Position numbers and translations under genes: made by a program
The notes under the pieces: model-generated
What the model saw: only the letters and a program-made list of their open reading frames with translations
What the model was told of the DNA's origin: nothing
Database searches by the model: none
In this document: in pieces, positions 8,652 to 16,950 of the stretch
Numbering within the stretch: position 1 is the first letter of the stretch
Layout of the letters: each line of letters begins with the position of its first letter
DNA from: PHAA01 sp022706565
GTDB taxonomy: Bacteria > Bacillota > Syntrophomonadia > Syntrophomonadales > Syntrophomonadaceae
Assembly (NCBI GenBank): GCA_040769385.1
Contig: JAXGLD010000004.1
Span: 186,001-250,000 of the forward strand
Length of the DNA stretch: 64,000 nucleotides
Reading direction: 5' to 3'

Positions 8652-9485
8652 ATGAGAAAGAAACTGCTGTTGATAGTCTGCGCGATTTTCCTGATGGCGA
8701 TTGTGGCAGGCTGCAGTAACAAAACCGAGACGCCGGCTCCTTCCGGTCAGACCAACCAGCCGGCCGCAGCCAAAGTGGTGGTTGGAGCCACCGCCAAGCC
8801 CCATGCCGAGATCCTTGAGGTGGCCAAACCACTGCTGGCCAAGGAAGGGGTCGATCTGGAGATCAAGGTTTTCACCGATTATGTGCAATTGAATCCGGCC
8901 TTGAAGGACAAGCAAATTGACGCTAACTTCTTCCAGCACATACCCTATCTGGACGATTACAATGCCAAAAACAGCGCCAACCTGGTTTGGACCGTCAAGG
9001 TTCACAATGAACCGATGGGCGTCTACTCCAAACAGATCAAGAATTTGGACGAGCTGGCCAACGGTGCCAAGGTAGGCATTCCCAATGACGCCACCAATGG
9101 AGGCCGGGCCCTGATGGTGCTGGATAGCGCTGGTGTGATAAAGCTCAAGGAAGGCGTGGGAGTAACTGCTACCGACAAGGATATAGCCGAAAATCCCAAG
9201 AACGTGGTTATCACCATGATGGATGCAGCCATGCTGCCCCGGACCCTTGATGATGCCGCGATCTGCGTTATCAACAGCAATTACGCCCTGGAAGCCAACC
9301 TGAACCCGGTCAATGATTCACTGTTCATGGAACCCAAGGATTCGCCTTTTGCCAACGTGCTGGCTGTCCGGCCCGAAGACAAAGACAAGGATGTAATAGT
9401 CAAACTGGGTAAAGCCCTGCAATCACCGGAGGTCAAGAAGTTCCTGGAGGATACCTACCAGGGCGCCTGTGTGCCTTCATTCTAA
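8652..9485 (+). CDS. metQ: Methionine-binding lipoprotein (NlpA/MetQ family)
   Basis: This 277-residue solute-binding protein has a signal peptide with lipobox IVAGC (Cys near residue 21), a Thr/Pro-rich linker, then the MetQ domain (VVVGATAKPHAEIL, VQLNPALKDKQIDANFFQHIPYL, GVYSKQIKNLDEL, IPNDATNGGRAL). These are hallmark MetQ motifs. The ATG at 8652 follows AGGAGGTAACC and is chosen over an upstream in-frame start inside metI. A terminator lies about 120 bp downstream. Confidence 0.94.
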   Translation: MRKKLLLIVCAIFLMAIVAGCSNKTETPAPSGQTNQPAAAKVVVGATAKPHAEILEVAKPLLAKEGVDLEIKVFTDYVQLNPALKDKQIDANFFQHIPYLDDYNAKNSANLVWTVKVHNEPMGVYSKQIKNLDELANGAKVGIPNDATNGGRALMVLDSAGVIKLKEGVGVTATDKDIAENPKNVVITMMDAAMLPRTLDDAAICVINSNYALEANLNPVNDSLFMEPKDSPFANVLAVRPEDKDKDVIVKLGKALQSPEVKKFLEDTYQGACVPSF

Positions 9486-9602
9486 ACATAAAGTGTTTTT
9501 TGAGTTTATACCCCAGCATGGCTGGAACCGCCCGCCCGCCGCTGCCGGAACCGACACTGCCGATGCACCCACAGTCTAACCACTGAATCTGAAACGTTTA
9601 AG

Positions 9603-9640
9603 AAAGCTGAGCAGGACACCTGTTCAGCTTTTCTTTATGC
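9603..9640 (+). terminator. Rho-independent terminator of metNIQ
   Basis: AAGCTGAGCAGG pairs with CCTGTTCAGCTT around a short loop and is followed by TTCTTT. Confidence 0.75.
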
Positions 9641-9726
9641 TTTGCGTCGCCGGATAAGATGAGCAATAATAAGTAAAATAAAGGCAGCTTTCCAAATCTA
9701 ATTTTAGTAACTGCCAGGAGAAAGAA

Positions 9727-11295
9727 ATGAACGAAGCAGTCGCCAGCGGCCCTGCCGCGGCAAAGCAAAGGAAAAGGATCGGGACCCGGGGTACCATTAA
9801 GGTATTCATGGTGGCTCTGGCTTTGTTGGGTCAATTGGGGCTGTTATACTATCTGGTCGACACCCTGCGATCTCATACCCTGTATATCTACTTCCTGCTG
9901 GAAGTGCTGGGAGCGGTGACCATAATTTTTGTAGTGGCGCGGAACCGCAACTCGGCCTATACGATCGTCTGGTTGGTAATAATGATGGCCCTGCCTGTTT
10001 TTGGGTACCTGCTCTTCCTTTTATGGGGGACCACCGGCTTGACCCATAAGAGGAGCCAACAGGTCCGTGACAGCGTTGAGTATGGCAACAGTTTCACCGA
10101 GCAGGACCCGGATGTTTACCAGGATTTCGTGTCCACCCTCCCTGATCAGCAGCGCCTCGGTACCTATCTGATCAAAGAGGGGTTCCCCATTTACAACCAT
10201 ACCCGGGCAACCTACTATCCCCTGGGGGAGGTCCAGTTTGAGCAACTGATCCTTGACCTGGAGCAGGCCAGCCGCTTTATCTTCATCGAGTATTTTATAA
10301 TCGCCGAGGGCCACATATGGGATCGGATTCATGACATACTGCGGGAAAAAGTCCAGCAAGGAGTCGAGGTGCGCATCTTGATGGATGAATTCGGCAGCAT
10401 CACCAAGATATCCAATTCCTTTGTGGAGGAACTGAGGAGCGAAGGTCTGCAGGTCATGATGTTCAATCCCCTCCACACCAATATTTTCAGGATGTTTATC
10501 AATTACCGCAATCACCAGAAGATTACCGTCATTGATGGGAATATCGGTTATACCGGCGGTACCAACATTGCCGACGAATATGTCAACCTGGATAAGAAAC
10601 TGGGCCACTGGAAAGACACTGCCATCCGCCTGGAAGGCAAAGCGGTATGGGGATTGACGGTGACCTTCCTGCAGATGTGGGACTCCGAATATGCCACCCA
10701 GTCGGATTATCCGCGTTACCGCCCCACGGTTCAACTGGAATGCCCGGGGTATTACCAGCCCTTTGCCGATGGACCGGTCAACAATCCCAAGAACCCCGCC
10801 CAAGAGGTGTTTCTGCAGATTATTGGCGAAGCCCATCAATATGTATGGATAACCACTCCCTATCTGGTCATCGACAACGCCATGCACGATATGCTCTGCA
10901 TGGCAGCCAAAGGCGGCATCGACGTCCGCATCGTGACCCCCAGAATCTGGGACCACTGGTATGTTCACATGGTCACCCGTTCCAATTACGAGTCCCTTAT
11001 GGAGGCCGGGGTCAGAATCTATGAATACACCCCTGGCTTCATGCATGCCAAAGTTATCCTGAGCGATGACAACAGTGCAGTGATGGGCAGCATCAATATG
11101 GATTACCGCAGTTTTTTCCTCCATTTCGAAAACGGGGTATGGATTAGCGGTTCCCCAGTGCTGGCCGATATAAAAAAGGATTTGCTGGACATTTTTGCAG
11201 CCAGCCAGGAAATAATCCTGGAGGAATGGAGAAAAATGCCGCGGCATACCAGATTCGGGCAGAACGTATTGCGCATATTCGCTCCACTTTTTTAA
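9727..11295 (+). CDS. cls: Cardiolipin synthase (phospholipase D superfamily)
   Basis: This 522-residue enzyme condenses two phosphatidylglycerol molecules into cardiolipin at the membrane. Two N-terminal membrane helices with a PLDc_N segment (IVWLVIMMALPVFGYLLFLLWG) precede two HKD catalytic motifs: HQKITVID at about residue 263 followed by GGTNIADEY, and HAKVILSDD at about residue 440 followed by GSINMDYRS. Length is typical of Gram-positive Cls (about 500). The ATG has GGAG at optimal distance. The stop overlaps the start of the HD-domain gene. Confidence 0.93.
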   Translation: MNEAVASGPAAAKQRKRIGTRGTIKVFMVALALLGQLGLLYYLVDTLRSHTLYIYFLLEVLGAVTIIFVVARNRNSAYTIVWLVIMMALPVFGYLLFLLWGTTGLTHKRSQQVRDSVEYGNSFTEQDPDVYQDFVSTLPDQQRLGTYLIKEGFPIYNHTRATYYPLGEVQFEQLILDLEQASRFIFIEYFIIAEGHIWDRIHDILREKVQQGVEVRILMDEFGSITKISNSFVEELRSEGLQVMMFNPLHTNIFRMFINYRNHQKITVIDGNIGYTGGTNIADEYVNLDKKLGHWKDTAIRLEGKAVWGLTVTFLQMWDSEYATQSDYPRYRPTVQLECPGYYQPFADGPVNNPKNPAQEVFLQIIGEAHQYVWITTPYLVIDNAMHDMLCMAAKGGIDVRIVTPRIWDHWYVHMVTRSNYESLMEAGVRIYEYTPGFMHAKVILSDDNSAVMGSINMDYRSFFLHFENGVWISGSPVLADIKKDLLDIFAASQEIILEEWRKMPRHTRFGQNVLRIFAPLF

Positions 11296-11843
11296 TGCAA
11301 AAACTACATCCAGCTGTTATAATCAAGGACGTGATTAGTTTAATAACGGATAAACTCAACTTAAATATCAGTCTGGTCAACCGCCAGGAGTACAATCACT
11401 GCATCAGTGATGTGCCCGGCAGCGAACTGATACGAGATCTGGACGGTTTTACTCACCATTATCACGTAACCCGGCTGGAGCATTGCCTGCATGTGTCGTA
11501 TCTTAGTTTCGTGATTTGCAGGAGACTGGGCTTAGACTACCAATCCGCCGCCCGGGGTGGGTTGCTGCACGATTTCTATTTTTATGATTCCCACGTGACC
11601 AAACCGGACCGCGGCATTCATTGTTTCCGCCATCCTGGCATTGCCCTGGAGAATGCTGAGAAGCACTTTCCTTTGAACAAGGTGGAGAGGGACATCATCG
11701 TCAAGCATATGTGGCCGGTGACCCTGACCCCGCCCCGTTACCGGGAATCTTACGTAGTTACCGCTATGGACAAATACTGTGCCAACCGGGAGCTGATTCT
11801 GGGCAAAGGCAGCCTGAGTTCGGCTGTCGAGGCGGCAAGCTGA
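11295..11843 (+). CDS. HD-domain phosphohydrolase-like protein
   Basis: A protein of about 182 residues with an HD metal-binding pattern: RLEHCLHVSYLSF (first His), LLHDFYFYDSH (HD), and a later IIVKHMWPVT. The spacing fits small HD hydrolases. The substrate is unknown. The ATG at 11295 overlaps the TAA of cls (TAATG), giving translational coupling. An earlier in-frame ATG at 11226 would overlap cls by 70 bp and add 23 residues; I prefer the shorter form, though its ribosome binding site is weak. Coupling to cls suggests a role in envelope lipid metabolism, but this is inference. Confidence 0.75.
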   Translation: MQKLHPAVIIKDVISLITDKLNLNISLVNRQEYNHCISDVPGSELIRDLDGFTHHYHVTRLEHCLHVSYLSFVICRRLGLDYQSAARGGLLHDFYFYDSHVTKPDRGIHCFRHPGIALENAEKHFPLNKVERDIIVKHMWPVTLTPPRYRESYVVTAMDKYCANRELILGKGSLSSAVEAAS

Positions 11844-11853
11844 TCCGGATTGC

Positions 11854-11884
11854 AAGCCGGTCCACTGGACCGGCTTTATTGTTT
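11854..11884 (+). terminator. Terminator of the cls-HD operon
   Basis: Perfect stem AAGCCGGTCC / GGACCGGCTT with a short loop, followed by TATTGTTTT. Confidence 0.75.
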
Positions 11885-11956
11885 TCTGGCTGGTGGAGAC
11901 ATCCGTTATAATGATTCTAACAGTCAAAAGGTGGGAGAAATCCGTTCGTGCGGGGC

Positions 11957-12003
11957 ACACAAAAAGAGGGATCTGCCGCTGCTATTCGGCCCATCCCTCT
12001 CTC
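11957..12003 (-). terminator. Terminator of ncRNA copy 1
   Basis: On the minus strand AGAGGGAT pairs with ATCCCTCT, followed by TTTTGTGTG. It lies about 15 nt beyond the 3' closing stem of ncRNA copy 1. Confidence 0.65.
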
Positions 12004-12017
12004 CAATGACAAAAATG

Positions 12018-12349
12018 GAGCTCCAACGAACCTTTCTCGACTTCCCGCCTTTTCTTCACCTTCCGCTTCGTTGCCCGTCTCCAGTGCCCCCAACTGCCTT
12101 CGTCTTCCGGATTCCCAACTACTGCTGGTCTAATCCAACTTCCCTCTACATCCATCCCCACACTAACTTCCTTTCATTGCTGACCGTCCGTTTGCCATGG
12201 ATGGTTGTAGCCCTGGCTGTCATATTCCATTTTCATTGATCTTCCTTGGATATAGTGAATTGCTTCACCGGCTTCAGTTCTGCTGTCGACGTTACGTTTC
12301 TGCTTCCGGCTCCGTCCCGGCTTTCCGTCTTAGGAATTCCTTGGAGCTC
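12018..12349 (-). ncRNA. Purine-rich structured RNA, copy 1 (unrecognised multi-copy family)
   Basis: This is one of five intergenic copies in the window, all on the minus strand and about 332 nt here. The 5' end (gagctccaaggaa) pairs with the 3' end (ttcgttggagctc), closing the molecule. A sigma-A promoter places the start on the first base of this stem, and a terminator follows the 3' end. An internal hairpin at 12248-12275 has stem GUGAA/UUCAC with a GCAA tetraloop, changed in a compensatory way from other copies. It is the most diverged copy: its -35 is TTGACT and its -10 TATAAT, and the middle is less purine-rich. No protein-coding reading is plausible. The family is not one I can name. 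Confidence 0.7.
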
Positions 12350-12355
12350 AACTAC

Positions 12356-12384
12356 ATTATATTACGGGGACAAGCAGCAGTCAA
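12356..12384 (-). promoter_or_regulatory. Sigma-A promoter of ncRNA copy 1
   Basis: On the minus strand TTGACT (12384-12379), 17 bp, TATAAT (12361-12356). The predicted start 7 nt downstream is 12349, the first base of the closing stem. Confidence 0.7.
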
Positions 12385-12561
12385 TTATTGTGAAAGTAAT
12401 CATTTTCATTTTGAAGAGCAACCAAGGCCTAGGGGCATCTCGTGAATATGTATCGGTGGACGTTAAGAAGTAGATTTAAGAACAGGCGAAAGGAGATATT
12501 CAGCTTTGCAAGCTACCGGTACAGGGCAAGTCACCTGGGGGATGTTTCCCGGTCGGGGAGA

Positions 12562-13314
12562 CTAGCCCCGCTTGGTGGTTTCGGTCGGTTCCGGTTCGTA
12601 CTTCCAGCCAAAATCCTCGTGGTATATCATCAGCCGGCTCATTCCTCCATCCACCACTATATCCTGACCGGTGATGAAGCTGCTCTCTTCGCTGCACAAA
12701 AACATGGCCAACCGGGCTACATCAATGGGACGCCCCAGTCTTTTCACGGGGTGCTGTTCGCGGTCTTCCCGGCTCCATTCGCAACCGGTCTTGTCGATCC
12801 AGCCCGGGGAGATACTGTTAACCCTCACCCGCCCGGACAAGCTTATGGCCAGGGCATGAGTCAGTGCGGTTAAGCCCCCCTTGGCGGCGGAATAGCTCTC
12901 GGTATCCGGTTGGGACATGAAAGAGCGGGTAGAAGAGATGTTGACGATGGCAGCACCTTTATCGAAATGAGGCAGGAATAGCTTGGTCAGCATGTAAGGC
13001 GCCACCAACCCGACCCGGAGGACGTACATGAACTCGTCGTACTTGAGGTCAGACAGAATGCCCCATAGGCTTACAGCCGCATTGTTGATCAGGTAGTCGA
13101 TCTTACCAAATTTGTCTATTACCTGGTTGGCGAAATCCTCCAGGACCGTCTCATCAGCTAGATCCCCACGATAATAGAAATCACAGTAGATCGGTCCTGG
13201 GGCGATGTCGATGACTGCCACCGTGGCTCCGGCCCGCATGAACTGCTCCATCATGGACTTGCCGATGCCATAAGCGCCGCCAGTGATGACTACTACTTTA
13301 CCATTGAATTTCAA
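12562..13314 (-). CDS. Short-chain dehydrogenase/reductase (SDR)
   Basis: A classical SDR of about 250 residues, probably an NAD(P)H-dependent oxidoreductase. It has the nucleotide-binding TGGAYGIG near the N-terminus, NNAAV in the central region, the catalytic Tyr-x3-Lys (YSAAK) with upstream Ser residues, and the late motifs RVNSISPGWI and FITGQDIVVDGG. An unusual tail (FGWKYEPEPTETTKRG) extends past the canonical end. The TTG at 13314 is preferred because AAAGGTG lies 9 bases upstream; an in-frame TTG at 13341 lacks a ribosome binding site. The substrate cannot be inferred. Confidence 0.85.
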   Translation of the reverse strand: MKFNGKVVVITGGAYGIGKSMMEQFMRAGATVAVIDIAPGPIYCDFYYRGDLADETVLEDFANQVIDKFGKIDYLINNAAVSLWGILSDLKYDEFMYVLRVGLVAPYMLTKLFLPHFDKGAAIVNISSTRSFMSQPDTESYSAAKGGLTALTHALAISLSGRVRVNSISPGWIDKTGCEWSREDREQHPVKRLGRPIDVARLAMFLCSEESSFITGQDIVVDGGMSRLMIYHEDFGWKYEPEPTETTKRG

Positions 13315-13475
13315 GACTACTATCACCTTTCTGCTAAGCAACTGATTAATTATTCGTCATAAGAAACATTTTTTCCTGCCGAATATCGTGGAACAACTTG
13401 TCGAATTTTAATGCGGTGATTTTGGTGATAGACACACAATAGGATACTTAAGGTTTACCGGTCAGGTATGAAAAT

Positions 13476-13530
13476 AAAAAAACCTCCCAACCGTGACTTG
13501 CGGGAAGTCGGTCATTAAACATTCGGTTGG
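13476..13530 (-). terminator. Orphan minus-strand terminator
   Basis: On the minus strand CCAACCG...GACTT pairs with AAGTC..CGGTTGG and is followed by seven T. No minus-strand gene ends here: the next upstream minus-strand unit stops at 14379, beyond two plus-strand genes. It may end a short unannotated RNA. Confidence 0.5.
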
Positions 13531-13656
13531 CGGGCAGGATGCTCTTTGATATGGGCAACTCCCGAGTCGGTACTCGATTTTTCAAGGCATTTAAGGCCTG
13601 GTCCAGATGCTCTCAGCCCACTCCAATTATCGGACCGACACTTATGTAAAGTCAGC

Positions 13657-13685
13657 TTGACAGTCACAGGATTCAGGGTTATACT
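13657..13685 (+). promoter_or_regulatory. Sigma-A promoter of the HTH-membrane protein pair
   Basis: TTGACA (13657-13662), 17 bp, TATACT (13680-13685). The -35 overlaps a degenerate copy of the operator (TGTAAAG...CTTGACA). Confidence 0.8.
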
Positions 13686-13687
13686 TC

Positions 13688-13707
13688 TTGTAAAGCTAGC
13701 TTTACAA
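13688..13707 (+). promoter_or_regulatory. Perfect 20-bp palindromic operator
   Basis: TTGTAAAGCTAGCTTTACAA is self-complementary over all 20 bases, directly follows the -10 box and covers the predicted start. It is the likely autoregulatory site of the HTH protein encoded next. Confidence 0.7.
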
Positions 13708-13722
13708 TAGGGGGTGGAAAAT

Positions 13723-13926
13723 TTGGAAAACCGGCTGCGCGAGCTGCGGGAGGAGCATGGGATTACCCAAGAAGAATTGGCCGCTCGGGTCAATGTCTCC
13801 CGCCAGACCATAATCTCGTTGGAGAAGGGCAAATACAACCCTTCCATAGGGCTGGCCTACAGCCTAGCCCGGGTATTCAAGATGCCGATCGAGTCAGTAT
13901 TCATTTTTGAGGATGGGAAGGAGTGA
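13723..13926 (+). CDS. Small Xre/Cro-type HTH transcriptional regulator
   Basis: A 67-residue protein that is little more than one HTH_3 domain: RLRELREEHGITQEELAARV, then NVSRQTIISLEKGKYNPSIGL. Proteins of this length are typically dimeric repressors paired with a small membrane protein. The start is taken as TTG at 13723, which has AGGGGGTGG five bases before it; an in-frame GTG at 13714 would add three residues. The next gene begins 2 bp after the stop. The palindrome over the promoter suggests self-repression. Confidence 0.85.
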   Translation: MENRLRELREEHGITQEELAARVNVSRQTIISLEKGKYNPSIGLAYSLARVFKMPIESVFIFEDGKE

Positions 13927-13928
13927 TC

Positions 13929-14330
13929 ATGATGACTACCAAAAACCGATATTTCCTGAGTTATCTTGCCCTTGTCCTGCTATTTGGACTGGGCCTGTGG
14001 CAGTCCGTAAGAACAGGCGGTTCTTTTGGAATTGGATTAATGGCGGGGGCAGTCGGAGTTTTTGTTGCCCTGTCCTTCAAGCAGGCCCGCATACGGCGCC
14101 TGGAGGCACAGGGGATGAATGTCTACGACGAGCGAGTCTGGTTCGTAGCCGGCCGGGCCGCCTACTCAGCTTATGTCACGTTTGCTCTGGGATGCGCCCT
14201 GGTGGTACTGGTGGGCTCGATATGGGGCCCGCAGGTGCTGGTCAATCCCTATAATCTCCTAGGCGTGGCGTTGTGCATCCTGGTTTTGCTTTATATCGTG
14301 TACTTTTACTATTTTAACGCCAAATCCTAG
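13929..14330 (+). CDS. Small membrane protein, DUF2178-like
   Basis: A 133-residue protein with four predicted membrane helices and a central cytoplasmic segment containing VYDERVWFVAGRAAYSAY. The pattern of paired helices around a conserved D-E-R and its place after a tiny HTH regulator resemble DUF2178 proteins, whose role is unknown. GAAGGAG precedes the ATG at 13929. The two genes form a two-gene operon under the palindromic operator. Confidence 0.7.
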   Translation: MMTTKNRYFLSYLALVLLFGLGLWQSVRTGGSFGIGLMAGAVGVFVALSFKQARIRRLEAQGMNVYDERVWFVAGRAAYSAYVTFALGCALVVLVGSIWGPQVLVNPYNLLGVALCILVLLYIVYFYYFNAKS

Positions 14331-14378
14331 ACTTTCGGGCCAGTTCTTGGACCAACCGGGGCTGGCGTCTCCAGGACG

Positions 14379-14711
14379 TCAGCCCCCCATTGTCTGCACC
14401 AGGAATGCCACCAGCATGACTGCTATGCCGACCAAACAAAAAATTCCCAGGGGAATAGAGATATATACCAGGAGGGCTTTTTCGTGATGGCGATTGATGC
14501 TCCTCAAGCCTATCAGGGCGGCGCTTATGGCCGAGGCAAGGCCAAGGTAGATCAAGCCGGCGAAAACCGGTGCCACCCGAAAGTCGGGAAGGTCAGGGCT
14601 GCGCACCACTCCAGGCCAATCGACCGCGGCCCAAAACAGCAGGACGGCAGCGACGAACAGGGCCACCGACCATTTGCCGGTCTTGGTCTGCGGAAATACC
14701 CTGATACCCAT
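14379..14711 (-). CDS. Hypothetical membrane protein, 110 residues
   Basis: Three predicted transmembrane helices are separated by short loops; the first loop is VDWPGVVRSPDLPDFRV and a His/Arg-rich loop (GLRSINRHHEKALL) precedes the last. The family is not recognised. It starts 11 bp after the DUF4153 gene with GAGGAG upstream, so it is the second gene of that operon. A GC-rich hairpin without a U tract lies across its 3' end (about 14358-14388). Confidence 0.65.
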   Translation of the reverse strand: MGIRVFPQTKTGKWSVALFVAAVLLFWAAVDWPGVVRSPDLPDFRVAPVFAGLIYLGLASAISAALIGLRSINRHHEKALLVYISIPLGIFCLVGIAVMLVAFLVQTMGG

Positions 14712-14722
14712 CTTCTCCTCCT

Positions 14723-16582
14723 CTACGGCTTCTCGTTCATATATACACCGCTTAAGCTGAACCAGTAGGTGTGCGTGTCGCTGCGAACATCGAGGCTGAT
14801 ATCGACATAGCCGAACAACAACAGCAGCTCAACCTCCGGGGACTCCAATTTCAGGCTCATGTCCTCGACGGTGGCGGCCTGCTGCGGCCGTTCCGACAGC
14901 GGGTATTTAGCCATGAGCCGATCGATGTAGCTGTTGAGGTCCTGCTCCAGAATCACCCGGTCATCCAAGCTTACCCGCACCAGCGGAACGTTGTTGGGAG
15001 GCTCGAAATTCCAGTCTACCCGGTACACACCACGGTCTCCCTGGACGGTAGCCGAACCTTGACCCTTGTCAGAGGAGGGACCCAAAAGCAATACCCAGCG
15101 GTAGCCGCTGATGTCGATACCCTGCGAGGGCAGCGACAGGTTGGTGCTTAAATATCCCTGCGGCCCTTTGATAGGTTCCGCCTGGGGCCAGGTCATTTCG
15201 AATCCGAACTTATTCTTGAATACATCGGGCTGGTTGAAGTTTTTATCAAACCAAGCGGGAACCTTGGCATTCTGAGCGCCAGCTATATAGCTGACCGCAT
15301 CGGTGATGGACTCGCGCACTGATTGCTCCGGCGGAGTAGGAGCAGGATTGACCTGATCGCCTTGCAACATCCCCTGACTCACCAAGGTCCTCTCCAATCG
15401 ACTCAATTGTGCGTTGACGGGCAGCGCGTGCACCCCCACCACCGGCAATACAGTGATGATGGCCATGGCGCAAATCATGGCCACTATGGCCGGATAGGCC
15501 TTTTCCTTGATAAATAAGAGCAGCACGGCAGATACCAAGGCCACAACCCACACGATGGCGAAGGAGTATTCAGCCGCTTTCAGGCCGAATTTCTCCAGTT
15601 GCAGCACCAGGGCCCAGGCTTCGAATACCAGGATGATCAAAGCCGCGATGGGATAGACCCGGCGGTAAATCTTGGCCAGGCTGCTCTGGTTATGGGTCAC
15701 CAGAATGTAGAGCCAGATACCCCCCACCGTGTAGGAGGTAGCGATGCTGGACAGCTCGAAAAAGGGGACATTCATGCCGCCCAGGATGGTGCGGCCTGCC
15801 CAAAGCAGCAGCACTACCGTCAATGCCAGCATTACCGGTACCAGGATGTACTCCAGCAGGACCTCAACAAAACGGGGCTGGGACTGAGTCACCTCGCGGC
15901 GCTCATCATCAGCTCCGGAGCGAAAATCAGGGAAATAACCGGCGAAGATAGTGAAGGCCAGGAACCCGATCAGGGTGGCCAGGTACATATAGACCTTCTC
16001 GCTCATACCTTCCCAGAGAAGGGCCCGGATGGCGCCGGCCACGCCGGAAGTACCGGCCATAAGCACCGAGCCGTATAGCAGCGCAATGAAGAAGGCTTTA
16101 TGAGTCATGAAGAAGGAACGCGCGAAGTCCGACACTTCCCGGGGATAGCCGGCAAAATAAATAAAAGCCAGGAAGCTTATGGTTATGGCCGCCGTCATCC
16201 GTGCCGCGGCCAAGGCGGAAACGACCACGAAACGGGCTCCGGTCATACTGGGGTCAAGACCGCTGAACTGATAGAGCAGCAGGAATGCAACCACCGCTAC
16301 AGCTACCCCAGCCAGATTGGCGTAAAGGAAAGCCCGGCCGGTTGCATAGCGGCTCTGGGCATAGGTTATGGCAGCCAAGCTGAATACCGCGCCCAGCGCC
16401 AAAGCCCAGTGCAGACAATTGAGCAGGAAATTATAGGACTCCTGCTCGGGCCAATCCATGTGTATCCTGACCATGGTCACAATCGCAAAAGCCAGCGCGC
16501 ACCCGATTGCAGCCGGAAACGTCTGAAACGCTTGGGCCGCGCCCCTCATAACCTGGGAAACTGATCGAATAAAACTGTTCAT
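14723..16582 (-). CDS. DUF4153 multi-spanning membrane protein
   Basis: A 619-residue protein with about twelve hydrophobic segments over residues 1-400 followed by a soluble C-terminal third of about 200 residues. The membrane part resembles DUF4153 (for example YMYLATLIGFLAFTIFAGYFPDF and VPFFELSSIATSYTVGGIWLYILV). The C-terminal region (MTWPQAEPIKGPQGYLS..., WVLLLGPSSD) is probably exported. The function is unknown. The ATG at 16582 has AAGGTGGGG just upstream and is preferred over a GTG nine bases earlier. Confidence 0.75.
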   Translation of the reverse strand: MNSFIRSVSQVMRGAAQAFQTFPAAIGCALAFAIVTMVRIHMDWPEQESYNFLLNCLHWALALGAVFSLAAITYAQSRYATGRAFLYANLAGVAVAVVAFLLLYQFSGLDPSMTGARFVVVSALAAARMTAAITISFLAFIYFAGYPREVSDFARSFFMTHKAFFIALLYGSVLMAGTSGVAGAIRALLWEGMSEKVYMYLATLIGFLAFTIFAGYFPDFRSGADDERREVTQSQPRFVEVLLEYILVPVMLALTVVLLLWAGRTILGGMNVPFFELSSIATSYTVGGIWLYILVTHNQSSLAKIYRRVYPIAALIILVFEAWALVLQLEKFGLKAAEYSFAIVWVVALVSAVLLLFIKEKAYPAIVAMICAMAIITVLPVVGVHALPVNAQLSRLERTLVSQGMLQGDQVNPAPTPPEQSVRESITDAVSYIAGAQNAKVPAWFDKNFNQPDVFKNKFGFEMTWPQAEPIKGPQGYLSTNLSLPSQGIDISGYRWVLLLGPSSDKGQGSATVQGDRGVYRVDWNFEPPNNVPLVRVSLDDRVILEQDLNSYIDRLMAKYPLSERPQQAATVEDMSLKLESPEVELLLLFGYVDISLDVRSDTHTYWFSLSGVYMNEKP

Positions 16583-16694
16583 CTTCCCCACCTTCTGACC
16601 AGCGGACCACGCTATAGTGACCGCCTGTCGTATTATTTGGCTTTGGCTTAATTATAGTCTATATGCATAACAGGAGATATAAAAAGAAGATGAC

Positions 16695-16759
16695 GGCGTA
16701 CTTCTCGTACGTCGCTGAGCGGGATTGGCGACGCAACGATGCCATCCGCCGTCGAAACC
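16695..16759 (+). repeat. Short interspersed hairpin repeat, copy A
   Basis: Core GGCGTACTTCTCGTACGTCG followed by TGAGCGGGATTGGCGACGC and CGCCGTCGAAACC. It is nearly identical to copy B 126 bp downstream, and shares GCGTAC..GTACGTCG..TGAGCGGG with copies C and D. The unit can fold into two adjacent stems (GCGTAC/GTACGTC and GCGG-GGC/GCC-CCGC). It lies between the DUF4153 gene and ncRNA copy 2. Confidence 0.75.
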
Positions 16760-16820
16760 ATTCTGAGACAGGCGCAGGTTCGGCGGTGAAGGGCGAGGCG
16801 CCAGCCAAGCTCGCGATAAA

Positions 16821-16885
16821 GGCGTACTTCTCGTACGTCGCTGAGCGGGATTGGCGACGCAACGACGCCATTCGCCGTCGAAACC
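16821..16885 (+). repeat. Short interspersed hairpin repeat, copy B
   Basis: Nearly identical to copy A over 65 bp. The few differences in the second stem (CGATGCCATCCGC against CGACGCCATTCGC) preserve pairing. It lies 10 bp from the terminator of ncRNA copy 2, on its downstream side. Confidence 0.75.
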
Positions 16886-16894
16886 AGCCTGAAT

Positions 16895-16944
16895 CAAAAA
16901 GGGATCTGCCGGGGTCCTTTTCTTATCCCCCACCAAATCCCTTA
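16895..16944 (-). terminator. Terminator of ncRNA copy 2
   Basis: On the minus strand AAGGGAT pairs with ATCCCTT, followed by TTTG; the loop itself contains a GGGG/CCCC stem. It is just beyond the 3' closing stem of copy 2. Confidence 0.6.
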
Positions 16945-16950
16945 AATGAA

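Noticed and set aside
12018..12349. Insertion sequence or MITE as explanation for the five-copy repeat
   Set aside because: The inverted termini alone would allow it, but no target-site duplication was seen, all copies carry a promoter, start and terminator in register, and an internal stem covaries.
13515..13847. Minus-strand ORF ending KCLEKSSTDSGVAHIKEHPARQPNV
   Set aside because: The tail looks protein-like, but no ATG, GTG or TTG with a ribosome binding site precedes it closely and it overlaps the HTH gene.
16652..16936. Minus-strand ORF with repeated peptide (WRRCVANPAQRRTRSTP)
   Set aside because: It is produced by the two tandem copies of the short hairpin repeat. No ribosome binding site, and composition is unlike a protein.
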